Positions 1-9,172 of a stretch of 64,000 bases of DNA are shown piece by piece (the stretch's first letter is position 1; each line of letters begins with the position of its first letter). The stretch spans positions 1 through 64,000 of the forward strand of contig NZ_JAARZJ010000010.1 in assembly GCF_014229245.1 (NCBI RefSeq). The letters are read 5' to 3'. This stretch comes from Listeria farberi (GTDB lineage: Bacteria; Bacillota; Bacilli; Lactobacillales; Listeriaceae). The position numbers and the translations under genes are program-made. The notes under the pieces were generated by a model that was not told where the DNA came from, made no database searches, and saw nothing but the letters and a program-made list of their open reading frames with translations.

Positions 1-2
1 AT

Positions 3-119
3 GGGAAGTTAGCAAAAACAGGAGATAAGAGTATGTTGTCTCTACAAGGAATAGGTGCAGGATTATTAGCGTACCTATCCGGAGTATGGTTATGGGCAAG
101 AAGAAAAAAGAAAGCGTAA
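3..119 (+). CDS. C-terminal end of a sortase-anchored surface protein (partial)
   Basis: Only the last 38 codons are in the window; the gene begins upstream. They read as a sorting signal: LAKTGD (an LPXTG variant with Ala at position 2), a hydrophobic stretch of about 20 residues, and a charged tail WARRKKKA. Such tails direct sortase A attachment of secreted proteins to peptidoglycan. A stem-loop terminator follows directly. The next gene is also an LPXTG protein, so the two probably form a pair of surface proteins. What the ectodomain does cannot be seen here. Confidence 0.75.
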   Translation, partial: GKLAKTGDKSMLSLQGIGAGLLAYLSGVWLWARRKKKA

Positions 120-130
120 CGAAGTAATAT

Positions 131-200
131 AATAACAGAGAATCAGCAGGGAACTATTCAGAGATGAAGGTGGGACTTGTTGATTCTTCTGTTTATTTTT
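131..200 (+). terminator. Stem-loop terminator after the partial surface protein gene
   Basis: An arm reading AACAGAGAATCA pairs with TGATTCTTCTGTT about 30 bases later, with one bulge, and is followed by a T-rich run. It sits 12 bases after the stop codon of the upstream gene. Confidence 0.6.
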
Positions 201-606
201 AAAGAGTAGAAAACAGATGAGAGAAAAGAATATAGTTATTAGTAGAGGAATGAATTTGTAAATATACTTAAAATATTTAAACCAGACGGCTATGTGCTAG
301 TAAAGTCTTCTATTATCAAAGAATAGAATGAATGATCTAGATGCTCATGAATCTGGCACTTTAGTTTGCTTAAATTATACTGTAATCTTGACCTCTTGGG
401 TTTGGAAAAGTATACAACAAATATTTATGCTAGTTCCTATTGCTCAATAGATGTAATGATAATTTGTAAATATACAGAAAAGTTTATCATTTAGGATTAA
501 GAGAGCTAATAAAGGGAATAATAAGCTATAAAAAAGAAGTTATTAAATCGATTTAGGTTGTTAATGCAATAGAATATAATATATAGAATAGAGGAGGGTT
601 TAGAGA
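201..606. other. Intergenic region, about 400 bases
   Basis: AT-rich, with no convincing coding sequence on either strand. It presumably carries the promoter of the downstream LPXTG gene, whose ribosome site GAGGAGGG lies just before 607. No clear operator or RNA gene seen. Confidence 0.5.
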
Positions 607-3384
607 ATGAAAAAGTATGGATATAAAACTATACTTTGTCTGGTAAGTATCCTATTGATTTTTTTTAGCGTAAATAACAAAGTATTAGCAGATGTGAATG
701 TGATGTCAGTGTATGTGGGGGATTCAATTGTTTGGAATGGTAGTAATACAGGTAATGTTTCCGGGATTTCTGTTAGTGGTAGTGGAGATAACCTTACTAT
801 TAATGTTCAAGGAGGGCAAAATTATGTTGGGTTAACCATTAATGGTGGAGACGGCTCTGATAACGTACATATAAATATTTTATCAGGAATCGCTGTTTTT
901 CAAGGTAATAATAACAATATTCCTCCTGGAGTACCTACTAACGGAAGTGGTGGGAGAGCTGGTATTTATGTTAATTCTAACGCGTCTTTAACCATTTCAG
1001 GAGGGGGATTGAAAGCGATAGCGACCACGGGAAATGATGGAACCGGTCATGCTGGTATTACATCTAATGGGTCAGTTACAATTAATAACACTAATATTAC
1101 AGCTACAGGCTCGAATTCCACGAATAATAGTCCTGGTGGAAATGGAATAGAGACCTTAGGTGATTTTATAGTTGCTCAAAATGGACAACCTACTATCAAT
1201 GCTACAGGCGGTTCCTCTCAACAAAATGATGGTGGAAACGGTATTTTTAGCTTAGGTAAGATAAATGTAAAATTAGGGATAGTAACTGCTCGAGGTAATA
1301 CAGGTGTTAATGGTGGAGCAGGAGTAGTTGCAGCAGATTATCCTTCGGGAAGTGCTTCTTCACCTCAAGATACAATCATTGTAGAAAATAGCGCACATCT
1401 AAATGGTATCGGAGGTACAGGGTTAACGGGAATAGGTGGCGCAGGAGTATTAACTTCGAAATCTATTGATATCACGAGTGGAGGGAATATAGCTGGTACA
1501 GGTGGAAATGGGGCTACAGAAGGTGGCACAGGTTTAGCTGCAGCTAGATCGCTCGGTTCAGGGTATCCAGCAAATACTAATGCTAATGATAGTATCCATT
1601 CAGATAATGGTGGTACGATTCTTGGTACAGGTGGAGACGCAACTACCTCTGGTACAGGTGGAGTAGGAATAGAAACAAATTTAATTGCGAATACTGGTGG
1701 AGCTGAGATTTTAGGAGAAGGCGGTAATGGCGCCGGCGCTGGGAGTGGGGGAGATGGAATACAAACAACATCAGGGAATTCCAACGTTATTACTGGCGCA
1801 AATCTGAGTGGTACAGGTGGAGATGGTGGGACAACTGGTTCTGGTGGAAATGGTATTCAAACCGATCAATCGTTGAGCGTATCCAATGGTGCACGAGTAA
1901 CTGGTGCTGGTGGACAGGGAAATGGACCAGGAGAAGGTGGAATAGGTATTCTCGTTGGGAAAGATATTACTGCAACTGGAGGCGCAGCTGTAATAGGTTC
2001 TGGCGGAAACAATCAAGGCAGTGGAGTATCAGGGACGGGAATAAAAGTTGGTGGAATTATTCAATCTAATAATTCTCAAATAGTTGGAACAGGTGGATTG
2101 GGTAGTACTACCAATGCAGGAGATGGTCTTAGTATAGATAATACACAAGGAAATTCTACGGCATTATCTTCGCAGAATGGATCGGTTATTAAAGGGATTG
2201 GTGGGAAAGGCGGAGCTCCTTCAGGTTCTGGCGGAAATGGGATTACAATAGGGACTGGATTGATTACTAATAATGATTGCACTGTAGCAGGTACAGGTGG
2301 AGATGGAGGCACTAGTTCTAGTAATACTACTCCGAATGGAAGTGGTGGTTCGGGAATAGATGTAGGACCTATTGATAATACTGGTAATGGGACTATTACT
2401 GGTAATGGTGGGGATGCAGGAAATCCAGATAACACTAACAGTAGTGATGGTGGAGACGGCATTCATTCAAGTGGAGATATAACTAATTCGGATGGATCTA
2501 CAATCACTGGTACTGGTGGTAGTGGAAAAGATGCAGGAGACGGTATTCACTCTGATGGGGATATTGAAAATGGTGGGAATTCCACGAATGATTCCAGTAT
2601 TATAACAGGTCAAGGGGGAGAGTCGCCAAATGCAGGAGGGAATGGTATTGATTCTGACGGGGATATCACTTTAGGAACTGGGAATGCTTCAGGAATTGGT
2701 GGGAATGATGGTGGAACAGGTATCCATGTAGATGGTAATGGAACAATTACAGGTGGAAATAACACGGCATCAGGTTCTCCAGCGATTGATTCTGGTCAAG
2801 GCATCCATGTTATTGATGGGACAACTTCTACAAAAGGAGATACCAAAACACCTTCGTTAGTAATTGAGGGAGGAAGTTATGGAGAAGTTCCTTCTGGAAG
2901 TAATGTATTTAATTTACCCCCTAAAAATGCAGATGGGGATGGGTTAAAACAAATCACTGTTATTTTAGAAGGTAATTCAACTCCTGGGAAAAAAGTTTCA
3001 GTGACCTTTACCAAAGGAAACGGTTCGGCCTATTCGTATAATACCTCCCACTTAGTCACAGGAAAAGATGGAAGAATGCATGTTTGGTTGCCAAAAGGAG
3101 CCGTTATTAAAAATATAAGTTCTAATGGAATCAAATATCCAGGTAAATATGTTGTGACAAATAAAAATAATCAAGTAGCCTATTTTAAAATTAAGAGAGA
3201 AGAAAGTAAAGTCACCCCAAGTAAACCGTCCAAGGAAAAAGCAAACGGACATCAAGTATCTTCTATTATAAGTGGTAAAGATGGGCGTTTACCGAGCACG
3301 GGGGATAAAAATAATGTAGTTAATCCAGTGATTGGGAGCTTATTAGTTATTTTAGGAAGTTATTATATATGGCGGAAAAAGTGA
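607..3384 (+). CDS. LPXTG surface protein with Gly/Thr/Asn-rich repeats
   Basis: A 925-residue secreted protein. It has an N-terminal signal peptide (about residues 1-28, ending near VLA-D), then some 700 residues of imperfect repeats built around GTGG-G and GNGI motifs with alternating Val/Ile. Near residues 780-860 is a compact non-repeat region, then a Lys/Ser-rich stretch, LPSTGD, a membrane helix and a WRKK tail. The sorting signal shows sortase A anchoring. The repeat periodicity resembles right-handed beta-helix adhesins or PGRS-like proteins, but that is inference. The start is supported by GAGGAGGG seven bases upstream. The repeats give long antisense open frames that are not genes. 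Its function is probably adhesion or surface masking; nothing in the sequence fixes a ligand. Confidence 0.85.
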   Translation: MKKYGYKTILCLVSILLIFFSVNNKVLADVNVMSVYVGDSIVWNGSNTGNVSGISVSGSGDNLTINVQGGQNYVGLTINGGDGSDNVHINILSGIAVFQGNNNNIPPGVPTNGSGGRAGIYVNSNASLTISGGGLKAIATTGNDGTGHAGITSNGSVTINNTNITATGSNSTNNSPGGNGIETLGDFIVAQNGQPTINATGGSSQQNDGGNGIFSLGKINVKLGIVTARGNTGVNGGAGVVAADYPSGSASSPQDTIIVENSAHLNGIGGTGLTGIGGAGVLTSKSIDITSGGNIAGTGGNGATEGGTGLAAARSLGSGYPANTNANDSIHSDNGGTILGTGGDATTSGTGGVGIETNLIANTGGAEILGEGGNGAGAGSGGDGIQTTSGNSNVITGANLSGTGGDGGTTGSGGNGIQTDQSLSVSNGARVTGAGGQGNGPGEGGIGILVGKDITATGGAAVIGSGGNNQGSGVSGTGIKVGGIIQSNNSQIVGTGGLGSTTNAGDGLSIDNTQGNSTALSSQNGSVIKGIGGKGGAPSGSGGNGITIGTGLITNNDCTVAGTGGDGGTSSSNTTPNGSGGSGIDVGPIDNTGNGTITGNGGDAGNPDNTNSSDGGDGIHSSGDITNSDGSTITGTGGSGKDAGDGIHSDGDIENGGNSTNDSSIITGQGGESPNAGGNGIDSDGDITLGTGNASGIGGNDGGTGIHVDGNGTITGGNNTASGSPAIDSGQGIHVIDGTTSTKGDTKTPSLVIEGGSYGEVPSGSNVFNLPPKNADGDGLKQITVILEGNSTPGKKVSVTFTKGNGSAYSYNTSHLVTGKDGRMHVWLPKGAVIKNISSNGIKYPGKYVVTNKNNQVAYFKIKREESKVTPSKPSKEKANGHQVSSIISGKDGRLPSTGDKNNVVNPVIGSLLVILGSYYIWRKK

Positions 3385-3503
3385 GAAGAAATAGAGTGAT
3401 TCTTGTTTTAAAAGAGAGAAGCTTTTGGAACAACATGTATTTTTATCCTAATTTTAGAGATTAGATATAGGAAAGCTATTTGTTATAAGTAAAGAAGTTA
3501 AAA

Positions 3504-3555
3504 ATAAAAGAAAAACACTTTTCCAGTAGTAAACGGAAAGGTGTTTTTCTTTTAT
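3504..3555 (+). terminator. Strong stem-loop terminator
   Basis: A near-perfect inverted repeat of about 20 bases (AAAAGAAAAACACTTTTCC and its complement) with a 10-base loop. It is A-rich on the left and T-rich on the right, so it could act in both directions. Confidence 0.75.
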
Positions 3556-3559
3556 TAGA

Positions 3560-4189
3560 CATGAGGTACGCCTATTTGACGCTCTTATTGTTATAATTCT
3601 CTTGATAATAAAAACGGAAAAACAATCTCCACATGAGCTGATACTGCCGCGAGAAAATCATTCATGTACACTTAAGATACCACCACTACATGGTGAATTT
3701 GCAAAGGGAGCCATGTTCGCGGAGGTCTTTCTTTTTTATTATACCATGTTACAAAAAGCAAACTCTTCTATTTTTTCGTGAATAAATGATAATATCTTAA
3801 CAGCCTCATACCTAACGATGTACCCCAAAAAAACACATGAACCGGAGCAAGGCTATAAAATATAAACAACACATAAAAATGAGAAATCATTAACAGCATC
3901 TATCTTTTTGAGTGAAAAGCATCCTTTTTCCGGCAAGTTCTCAACACAATATAAACCGATGACTTTCTCATATAGCTGGAGCTGGCATAATCACGTAAAA
4001 GTTTTGAATTCAATGGAACTCGTTTAGTAATTTGCCAATAGACCGGCAAAATGAATACAGTTTGCGTATTTTCTTCTCTACACAGATGGAGAAGCCAGCT
4101 GAGCAATCAACTTTAAGAACAATGAAAAAAGAAGTCAAAAGGAAGGGATTTCGGCTTGTATGTTGAAATCTTTCTATATAGAAGTCAGT
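3560..4189. other. 630 bases without a convincing gene; decayed DNA
   Basis: No intact gene is convincing. A 68-codon minus-strand frame at 3900-4106 lies 80 bases downstream of the antitoxin gene, where a toxin would be expected. It has no ribosome site, and flanking sequence in other frames looks equally protein-like, which suggests a frameshifted remnant. A GC-richer patch at 3640-3730 stands out from its surroundings and could hold a small RNA or the end of an older gene, but no structure can be assigned. Confidence 0.4.
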
Positions 4190-4438
4190 TTATATTTCCT
4201 CAAAGTCATCTTTGGTTGAATTTTCCATTAAGCTAGAAATGTAATTTAGTGTGCCAGTTCTTTGTAAATAAAGTTCTTCTTGCATAGAAGTCCACTCTCG
4301 TTTAGAGACAAGAATAACGTCATCATGTAACCCTTGTTTATTGTTCATAGTTATTTCTATTACTTTGTTAGAACTGGCTACTTCTTCTAGAAACTTAAAC
4401 ATGTCTTTTTTAAAATTTACTGATGTTACTACATTCAT
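4190..4438 (-). CDS. Phd/YefM-like antitoxin, apparently orphan
   Basis: An 82-residue protein. Its N-terminal half reads like the Phd/YefM fold: an opening strand (VVTSVNFKKD), a helix (MFKFLEEVASSN), then VIEITMNN and DDVILVSKREWTSMQEE, the usual pattern of 'do-not-delete' antitoxins that bind DNA and neutralise a RelE/Txe or Doc toxin through the C-terminal tail. No intact toxin gene follows in the 300 bases downstream; the remains there are frame-broken. It is therefore either a relic antitoxin or acts on a toxin encoded elsewhere. The family call rests on pattern only. Confidence 0.6.
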   Translation of the reverse strand: MNVVTSVNFKKDMFKFLEEVASSNKVIEITMNNKQGLHDDVILVSKREWTSMQEELYLQRTGTLNYISSLMENSTKDDFEEI

Positions 4439-4781
4439 TTTATCACCATCCTTACTCTCATTATAACCCTCACATAGAGAATGTGTTGCAATTTAATAAC
4501 AGGCTGATGACAGGTTGTGGATTTTTTATTAGAACTTTATAAATTAATCTTAGACAAGCTTTTTTACAGGACTTACATATAGTATTTATTTTTCTACAAG
4601 TCAAGTTAATGGAGCAAAGAGACTACTTACTATTAGTTATGTTGATAGTAGTTTTTATTATGAAATATATTTTGTTTTAGATAGTTTCAAAAGTCCGGAA
4701 TGCTACATAAAAAGTACATTTCTAGAGGTGGAATACAAGATAATTTATAGGACATAGAAGTTTTAAGGAGGAACAGTAAAT
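4439..4781. other. Intergenic, about 340 bases
   Basis: AT-rich, no gene or clear structure seen. It separates the minus-strand antitoxin gene from plus-strand gene remnants and presumably holds promoters for both directions. Confidence 0.4.
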
Positions 4782-4947
4782 TTGAATTTAAAAAAAAGAT
4801 ATAAATCGAAAAACAGAAAATATATCCATAGCTTTCCGTGAATCTGCATTATTTAGTGTACTAGAAGAGAAGGGACTATCCGAATTTATGACAACATGAA
4901 CAAGTGAATTGGAAATAGATTCTGCTATTGTAGAAGGGAGTAAGTAG
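4782..4947 (+). pseudogene. Frameshifted remnant of a small gene
   Basis: A ribosome site (AAGGAGGAA) precedes a TTG at 4782 that reads only 16 codons to a stop. The next frame (from 4798) continues with a protein-like stretch, DINRKTENISIAFRES, that meets one TGA and then ends at 4947. A start plus frameshift plus nonsense is the pattern of a dead gene. I do not recognise the family. Confidence 0.4.
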
Positions 4948-4989
4948 GGATAATCAAATACTGGATAGAAATAGGATGCAATAAATTGA

Positions 4990-5448
4990 ATGAAAATGGA
5001 TTTTAATCAGATTCTTATGATGGGAGAGCACTATACTATTACAAAATATATTATACGAAAAAAGAGGAAAATTATCATTGAAAAGAGAGGTAAATTTAGA
5101 TTTACTACGATGATTAAGTATTTTTATAATTACTTATCTGTTTTTGTAGCGATAAGTTCATTTTCGATCTTTATGTTCTTTTATAAAGTCAAGATACAAA
5201 CTAATTGGTTAGATGTAGTGGTAGATAAGATAACACCCAATGTTTTCTTTATATATTTTATTCATAATGCTGTTTTACTTATACTAATTGATTGGTTGAG
5301 TAAGTTAATATTGATCCAAAACCATTTACTTATTATGCTACCAGGTATTGCGGTAATTACATTTTGTATATCTTTTATATTAGCAGAAATTCATCGTGCA
5401 GTTGCCTTGAAGTTAAGACGTGTATTTAATCTTAAAGGTGTTAGCTGA
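4990..5448 (+). pseudogene. C-terminal fragment of an acyltransferase-3 membrane protein
   Basis: The 152 codons hold three hydrophobic helices (about residues 47-65, 83-105 and 115-132). The second carries FFIYFIHNAVLL, the pattern of the last helices of the acyltransferase-3 family (OatA/WecH type, which O-acylate cell-wall or exported sugars). Family members are usually 330-600 residues with ten helices, and the His-containing catalytic N-terminal part is missing. No good ribosome site precedes the frame. I read it as a truncated remnant, probably left by a deletion, as are several neighbours. Confidence 0.5.
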
Positions 5449-5611
5449 GTAACAAACAATTAATGTTGGAAATGTGTATGTCAAAATATCTAAAAAAATG
5501 TAGAGCTCTTAATTAAGGAGTATTTACTGTTTTTAGCGTTTATCCTAAGACGGGAAATAGATAATAATATAGACAAAGGTATATTACGGAAATCCTAAAG
5601 ATGGGAGTTAA

Positions 5612-6379
5612 ATGAGTATGAAAATAGAATTGTTTCATGTCGGGATAGCAACTTGCGTACTACGTATAAATAGTCAGTTGAAAATCGCCATTGATCCAGC
5701 GCTTTTTGAAAAGGGAACGAAATTAAAATTTAAAACATTTGAATCAGAACGGTTGAAAAGTCCGCGTTTTGATAAAGAAACTTTTGAGGATGTAGATGTA
5801 TGGTTAATAAGTCATTTTCATGAGGATCATATAGATAAACTTGGAAAAGAAAAAATTGCTCAAAAGTCCGTAGTTCTTAGTAATAAAGATTCCAGCGCTT
5901 TTTTAGCAGATATTAATAGTAAAGAAATAAGTTGGAAAGAAACGTATGTTTTTGCTAAAGGGAATATAGTTGTTGAGATTCAAGCTATTCCTGCTTATCA
6001 TGCAAGTTCTTTTTTTATGCGAAAATGGATTGGAAAAGTCAATGGGTATTATTTGACAGTTATCGAGGGGGCTGAGGTGAAAAAAATTTATTTTACATCA
6101 GATACAGTTTTTCATAGAAATATTATCCAAACACTTCCAGAAAAAGTGGACCTATTGATTGCGAATTTAGGGAATGTACAAGCTAATAAAAGAGGTGGTC
6201 CGTTGACAATGGATATTCCAATGCTTCATAAATTTGTGGAAATTCTTACTCCTTCTGTTGTTGTTCCTGTTCACATAAATGATTTATCTCATTACGAAAC
6301 ACAAGAAGAAAGTATTATAGAAGCTGGCTATACCATCGTTGAAACTGGGAAATGGCACGAGTTGTTCAACCACCAGTAA
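5612..6379 (+). CDS. MBL-fold metallo-hydrolase
   Basis: A 255-residue cytoplasmic protein of the metallo-beta-lactamase superfamily (UlaG/Lactamase_B_2-like). The metal-binding motif is visible as SHFHEDHID near residues 66-74, with the later ligands in AYHASS (about residue 130), the Asp in TSDTVFH (about 168) and PVHIND near 225. These residues bind two metal ions that activate water for hydrolysis. The substrate cannot be deduced. The length is typical and the gene looks intact, unlike the remnants on both sides. The start is ATG 5612, preceded by GATGGGAGTT. Confidence 0.8.
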   Translation: MSMKIELFHVGIATCVLRINSQLKIAIDPALFEKGTKLKFKTFESERLKSPRFDKETFEDVDVWLISHFHEDHIDKLGKEKIAQKSVVLSNKDSSAFLADINSKEISWKETYVFAKGNIVVEIQAIPAYHASSFFMRKWIGKVNGYYLTVIEGAEVKKIYFTSDTVFHRNIIQTLPEKVDLLIANLGNVQANKRGGPLTMDIPMLHKFVEILTPSVVVPVHINDLSHYETQEESIIEAGYTIVETGKWHELFNHQ

Positions 6380-7108
6380 TTCTAGGGATGAAAAGAGATA
6401 AACACTATGTAATACCACTATTTTAAATTATTTAGATTATACAGCAAAATTTTTTCAGCCGTTTTTAATGCAATATTAGGAAAAATATCTTGAAATGAAA
6501 GGTTTTCAAATTCAGAAGAATTTAAAAAAATCAAAGAAAAAGTGATATCTAGAATAGTAAAAGTTAATATGATATGTTAACTATTGAAGCTATGATTTTA
6601 AAGGCGAGCAGAAATACTTTTATTCAGGAGTTATAGTGCATGGTTAAATATAGTGTTAGAAACAGGCTATGATTGAGAAAAATGGATTAAACATGAGGAC
6701 TCTCTTTTCTATAATAATTGAAACATTGGATTTTGTTGAATCTAAATTACGTGAGAATATTAATAGTTTAGAGCTGGATGCCCTGAAGATAAAGAAAAGT
6801 ATCTTTTTAAATGTTTTTATCATCTGGATCAGAAAGAAGAAACTTGTTTTCGAATGGCGTTTAAAACAGGTTTTTTTGGAATATTATTTCAGAATGGATA
6901 GAAGCTCTCTGTTATAGCTACTCAGGCAATAGAAGATGAAATTGTTTATTTGCTTTGGATCCAGTGGAATGTCTCCCTTTTGTTAAAAGAAGGTTTATTA
7001 TATGAAGGAACAAAGTTTAGAAATAACGAAATAAAAACCAGTCATGATACAATTACAGTTGTTATCAGATGATATCTGAATAAATTAATTAGGAAAGGTG
7101 AAGTTGAT
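6380..7108 (+). pseudogene. 730 bases of degraded coding DNA
   Basis: An 82-codon frame at 6669-6917 has no ribosome site. A protein-like stretch continues in a different frame across 6783-6900 and again at 6903-7070 (for example EDEIVYLLWIQWNV). Together these suggest one gene of about 130-150 codons broken by frameshifts and a TAG. The first part (ETLDFVESKLRENINSLEL) faintly recalls the first helix of AraC-type activators, but this is too weak to name a family. Confidence 0.35.
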
Positions 7109-7618
7109 ATGGCAACAATAATGTGGGTGTTCTTATTTCCGTCATTATTTATAATCCATGATTTTGAGGAAATTATTTATGGGCATAGTTGGTTCAATAA
7201 AAATAAAGAAATTATCGGAGCTAAGGTTCCAGAAAAACTTATGTCTAGACTGGGGGATTCTTTAGGAGGTTCTGTTTCTCAATTTGCGTTTGCTGTGTTG
7301 GAAGAATTCATTATTTTAGTTTTCCTTGCAGTTTTAACTAGTATATATCAATGGTATTCATTTTATGTATGCCTAATGTTTGGATACTGTGTCCATGCAG
7401 TTATGCATTTATTTCAATCTATTTATATCAGAAAGTATATTCCAGCTACTGGAACCGGGATAGTAACAAGTATTTTTATTATCTACGGAGCTATAATTAT
7501 TGTAAGAGAACAAAATTTACAATGGGGATTTATTTTAATGGGGCTGCCACTAATGATGTTTGCTATTTTTTTGAATGTGGTATTTGCGCATTGGATATCC
7601 AAACGCTTAGTAAAATAA
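7109..7618 (+). CDS. HXXEE-domain membrane protein
   Basis: A 169-residue integral membrane protein with about five hydrophobic helices. The family signature is seen as HDFEE at residues 17-21 (HxxEE) in the first helix, and a second histidine pair HAVMH about residues 98-102 in the middle. The arrangement suggests a metal site within the membrane. The family has no established function. The start ATG 7109 follows AGGAAAGGTGAAG. The gene appears complete although it lies between decayed stretches. Confidence 0.75.
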   Translation: MATIMWVFLFPSLFIIHDFEEIIYGHSWFNKNKEIIGAKVPEKLMSRLGDSLGGSVSQFAFAVLEEFIILVFLAVLTSIYQWYSFYVCLMFGYCVHAVMHLFQSIYIRKYIPATGTGIVTSIFIIYGAIIIVREQNLQWGFILMGLPLMMFAIFLNVVFAHWISKRLVK

Positions 7619-8124
7619 TGTTGAAGCTAAAAAAATTTGCTAATAAGAGACTTATAACAAATTTCACTTACATCTTCTGAACTTTCTAGGAAATCATGCT
7701 CAAACTAAGCTTTAATAGATACTATGTGAAGAAATGAAATAGTCCTCTGGAAAGTCTAATGGAAGTAGTTTGGAACATTTTGTCTATCAATAAGTTGGAA
7801 GATTTTAGGGATGAATTGTTCATTGAAATCGAAACCAAGTTGATTGATAAGAATTGTGATACAAATGACTCTATTTTGATAAAGAAAACGATAAATATTA
7901 ATAGGTTACAATGGTCTTATGAATCTAACGAATAGTTATTTATGAATTCACTGTTTTGTCACTGTATGTTTATATATACTAGTTTGAATTTTTTAGAATT
8001 CAAAACATTAAAATGATCTCTAGTAAAAGGTTTTTTCTGTTACTTTTTATAGCTAGAAATTAAAAAGTTATTTTAATTGGTTGGAATAGAGTCCTTCTAT
8101 AATTTTGAGAGGAGTAGTGATTGT
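7619..8124. other. Intergenic region with one small gene remnant
   Basis: About 500 bases. A protein-like stretch of about 45 codons at roughly 7795-7935 (DELFIEIETKLIDKN onward) ends in TAG and has no start or ribosome site, so it looks like the C-terminal end of a lost gene. The rest is AT-rich without visible structure. Confidence 0.4.
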
Positions 8125-8718
8125 ATGAATGAATTGGTTTTTGTTAAAGAGAATTATAATGTAATTCATATATCATTTCTACAAAGAGGGAATATCCAAG
8201 AAAAAGTGTATAAGTGGTACCTGCTTTATAGAGATATGGAAAGAGTACATGTTGATACGTTTACAATGATTAAAATAGATGATCAAAGAAAAAAAGTATT
8301 TGTTGTAGCTCTTTCATATGATACAAAAGCGGAACAATTATATAAGATATTTCCTTTGGTCAGCTCTCAGCCAAGTTGGCAGGTTCAGCTCATCTGTCAG
8401 CATTTAACAAATAATGGTATTAAGTTTTATCGAGAGCGCTGTTTCAAAGGCCTAAAGAATGGTTATAGTAGAGGATTACAAGTAGACGTGTCGTTTCAAA
8501 ATGACAACCAATGGTGCTTTATTGAATATCACGGAACACATCATTATTATAAAAGAGGTGCATCCATTCAAAGATTTAAAAACATTCTCAAAAATATGGA
8601 ACTTAAACGAATATGGTGTGAAGAACATCAAGTCCCATATCTAGAAATACCTTTTTTTAGACAAAAGGAAATCATTCATATGGTGGATGCCTTTTTATCA
8701 AAAACAATGAAAAAGTAA
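8125..8718 (+). CDS. PD-(D/E)XK-like nuclease-fold protein
   Basis: A 197-residue soluble protein. The C-terminal half carries a pattern of the PD-(D/E)XK superfamily: LQVDVSF, then FIEYHGTHHYYK. It resembles the (D/E)hhhEhxGxxH core seen in Vsr-like, DUF559-like and CoiA-type proteins, with Asp, Glu, Gly and His as likely catalytic residues. The N-terminal 100 residues are unrecognised. I prefer ATG 8125 over the TTG at 8077 because GAGAGGAG precedes it at suitable distance. It may process nucleic acid, in defence, competence or repair. It has no partner gene in the same direction. Confidence 0.55.
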   Translation: MNELVFVKENYNVIHISFLQRGNIQEKVYKWYLLYRDMERVHVDTFTMIKIDDQRKKVFVVALSYDTKAEQLYKIFPLVSSQPSWQVQLICQHLTNNGIKFYRERCFKGLKNGYSRGLQVDVSFQNDNQWCFIEYHGTHHYYKRGASIQRFKNILKNMELKRIWCEEHQVPYLEIPFFRQKEIIHMVDAFLSKTMKK

Positions 8719-8959
8719 GAATTAATGATATGCTGTTGCTTTTTTTAGAAAAAATTTTACTCTTATATAGAGAGAAAAAAGTAATAACTTATCTTTGTTT
8801 TATCACATGAAAACATTGCTGAAAGGAGACCATAAGGAGACCATAGAGCTGCAACTTTCAGCTGTTTTTGATTACTTTATGTTGTGTGAATAAAAATAAA
8901 AACGTTGATATATAGCGATTTCTAACGTTTTTGATTCATTGTTTATTATTGGGGAAGAA

Positions 8960-9015
8960 AACTCTTAATCAGCGGGTCGGGGGTTCGAACCCCTCACAAC
9001 CCATATTGGAAAACC
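8960..9015 (+). repeat. tRNA-Lys 3'-half copy, left attachment-site-like repeat
   Basis: These 56 bases match 12684-12739 with a single mismatch. They read as the anticodon loop (CUCUUAA, anticodon CUU), variable loop, T-arm (GGTTCGAACC) and acceptor 3' strand of a tRNA-Lys. The sequence upstream does not form the 5' half, so this is not a functional tRNA. Site-specific integrases often recombine at tRNA 3' ends and leave such copies, so this is probably attL or a remnant of it. Confidence 0.8.
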
Positions 9016-9045
9016 GCCTAAACAAAGAGTTTAAGCGGTTTTTTA
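9011..9045 (+). terminator. Terminator after the left tRNA fragment
   Basis: AAACCGCCTAAAC pairs with GTTTAAGCGGTTT around a five-base loop and is followed by TTTATTT. It lies where the native terminator of a tRNA gene would be. Confidence 0.7.
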
Positions 9046-9172
9046 TTTGTGAAATTATAGTGTGAATTCGCCTATAATTATAAATTGAGTTTAAGAAAGG
9101 CAAAAGCTATAAAAAACAATAAAGTTCGCTTTGTAGAGAACTTCAATTGTAGAAAGTAAGGAGGAATAAATT

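Noticed and set aside
1365-2462. Long minus-strand open frames inside the Gly-rich LPXTG gene (Pro-rich products)
   Set aside because: They are mirror images of the GGT/GGA repeats (giving Pro/Thr-rich text), have no ribosome sites, and the plus-strand gene has signal peptide and sorting signal.
3900-4106. 68-codon minus-strand frame downstream of the Phd-like antitoxin as its toxin
   Set aside because: No ribosome site, no RelE/Txe/Doc motif, and protein-like text in neighbouring frames; at best a frameshifted remnant.
8940-9002. A complete tRNA-Lys gene
   Set aside because: Only the 3' half (anticodon loop to acceptor end) is present; upstream bases do not form the D-arm or the 5' acceptor strand.
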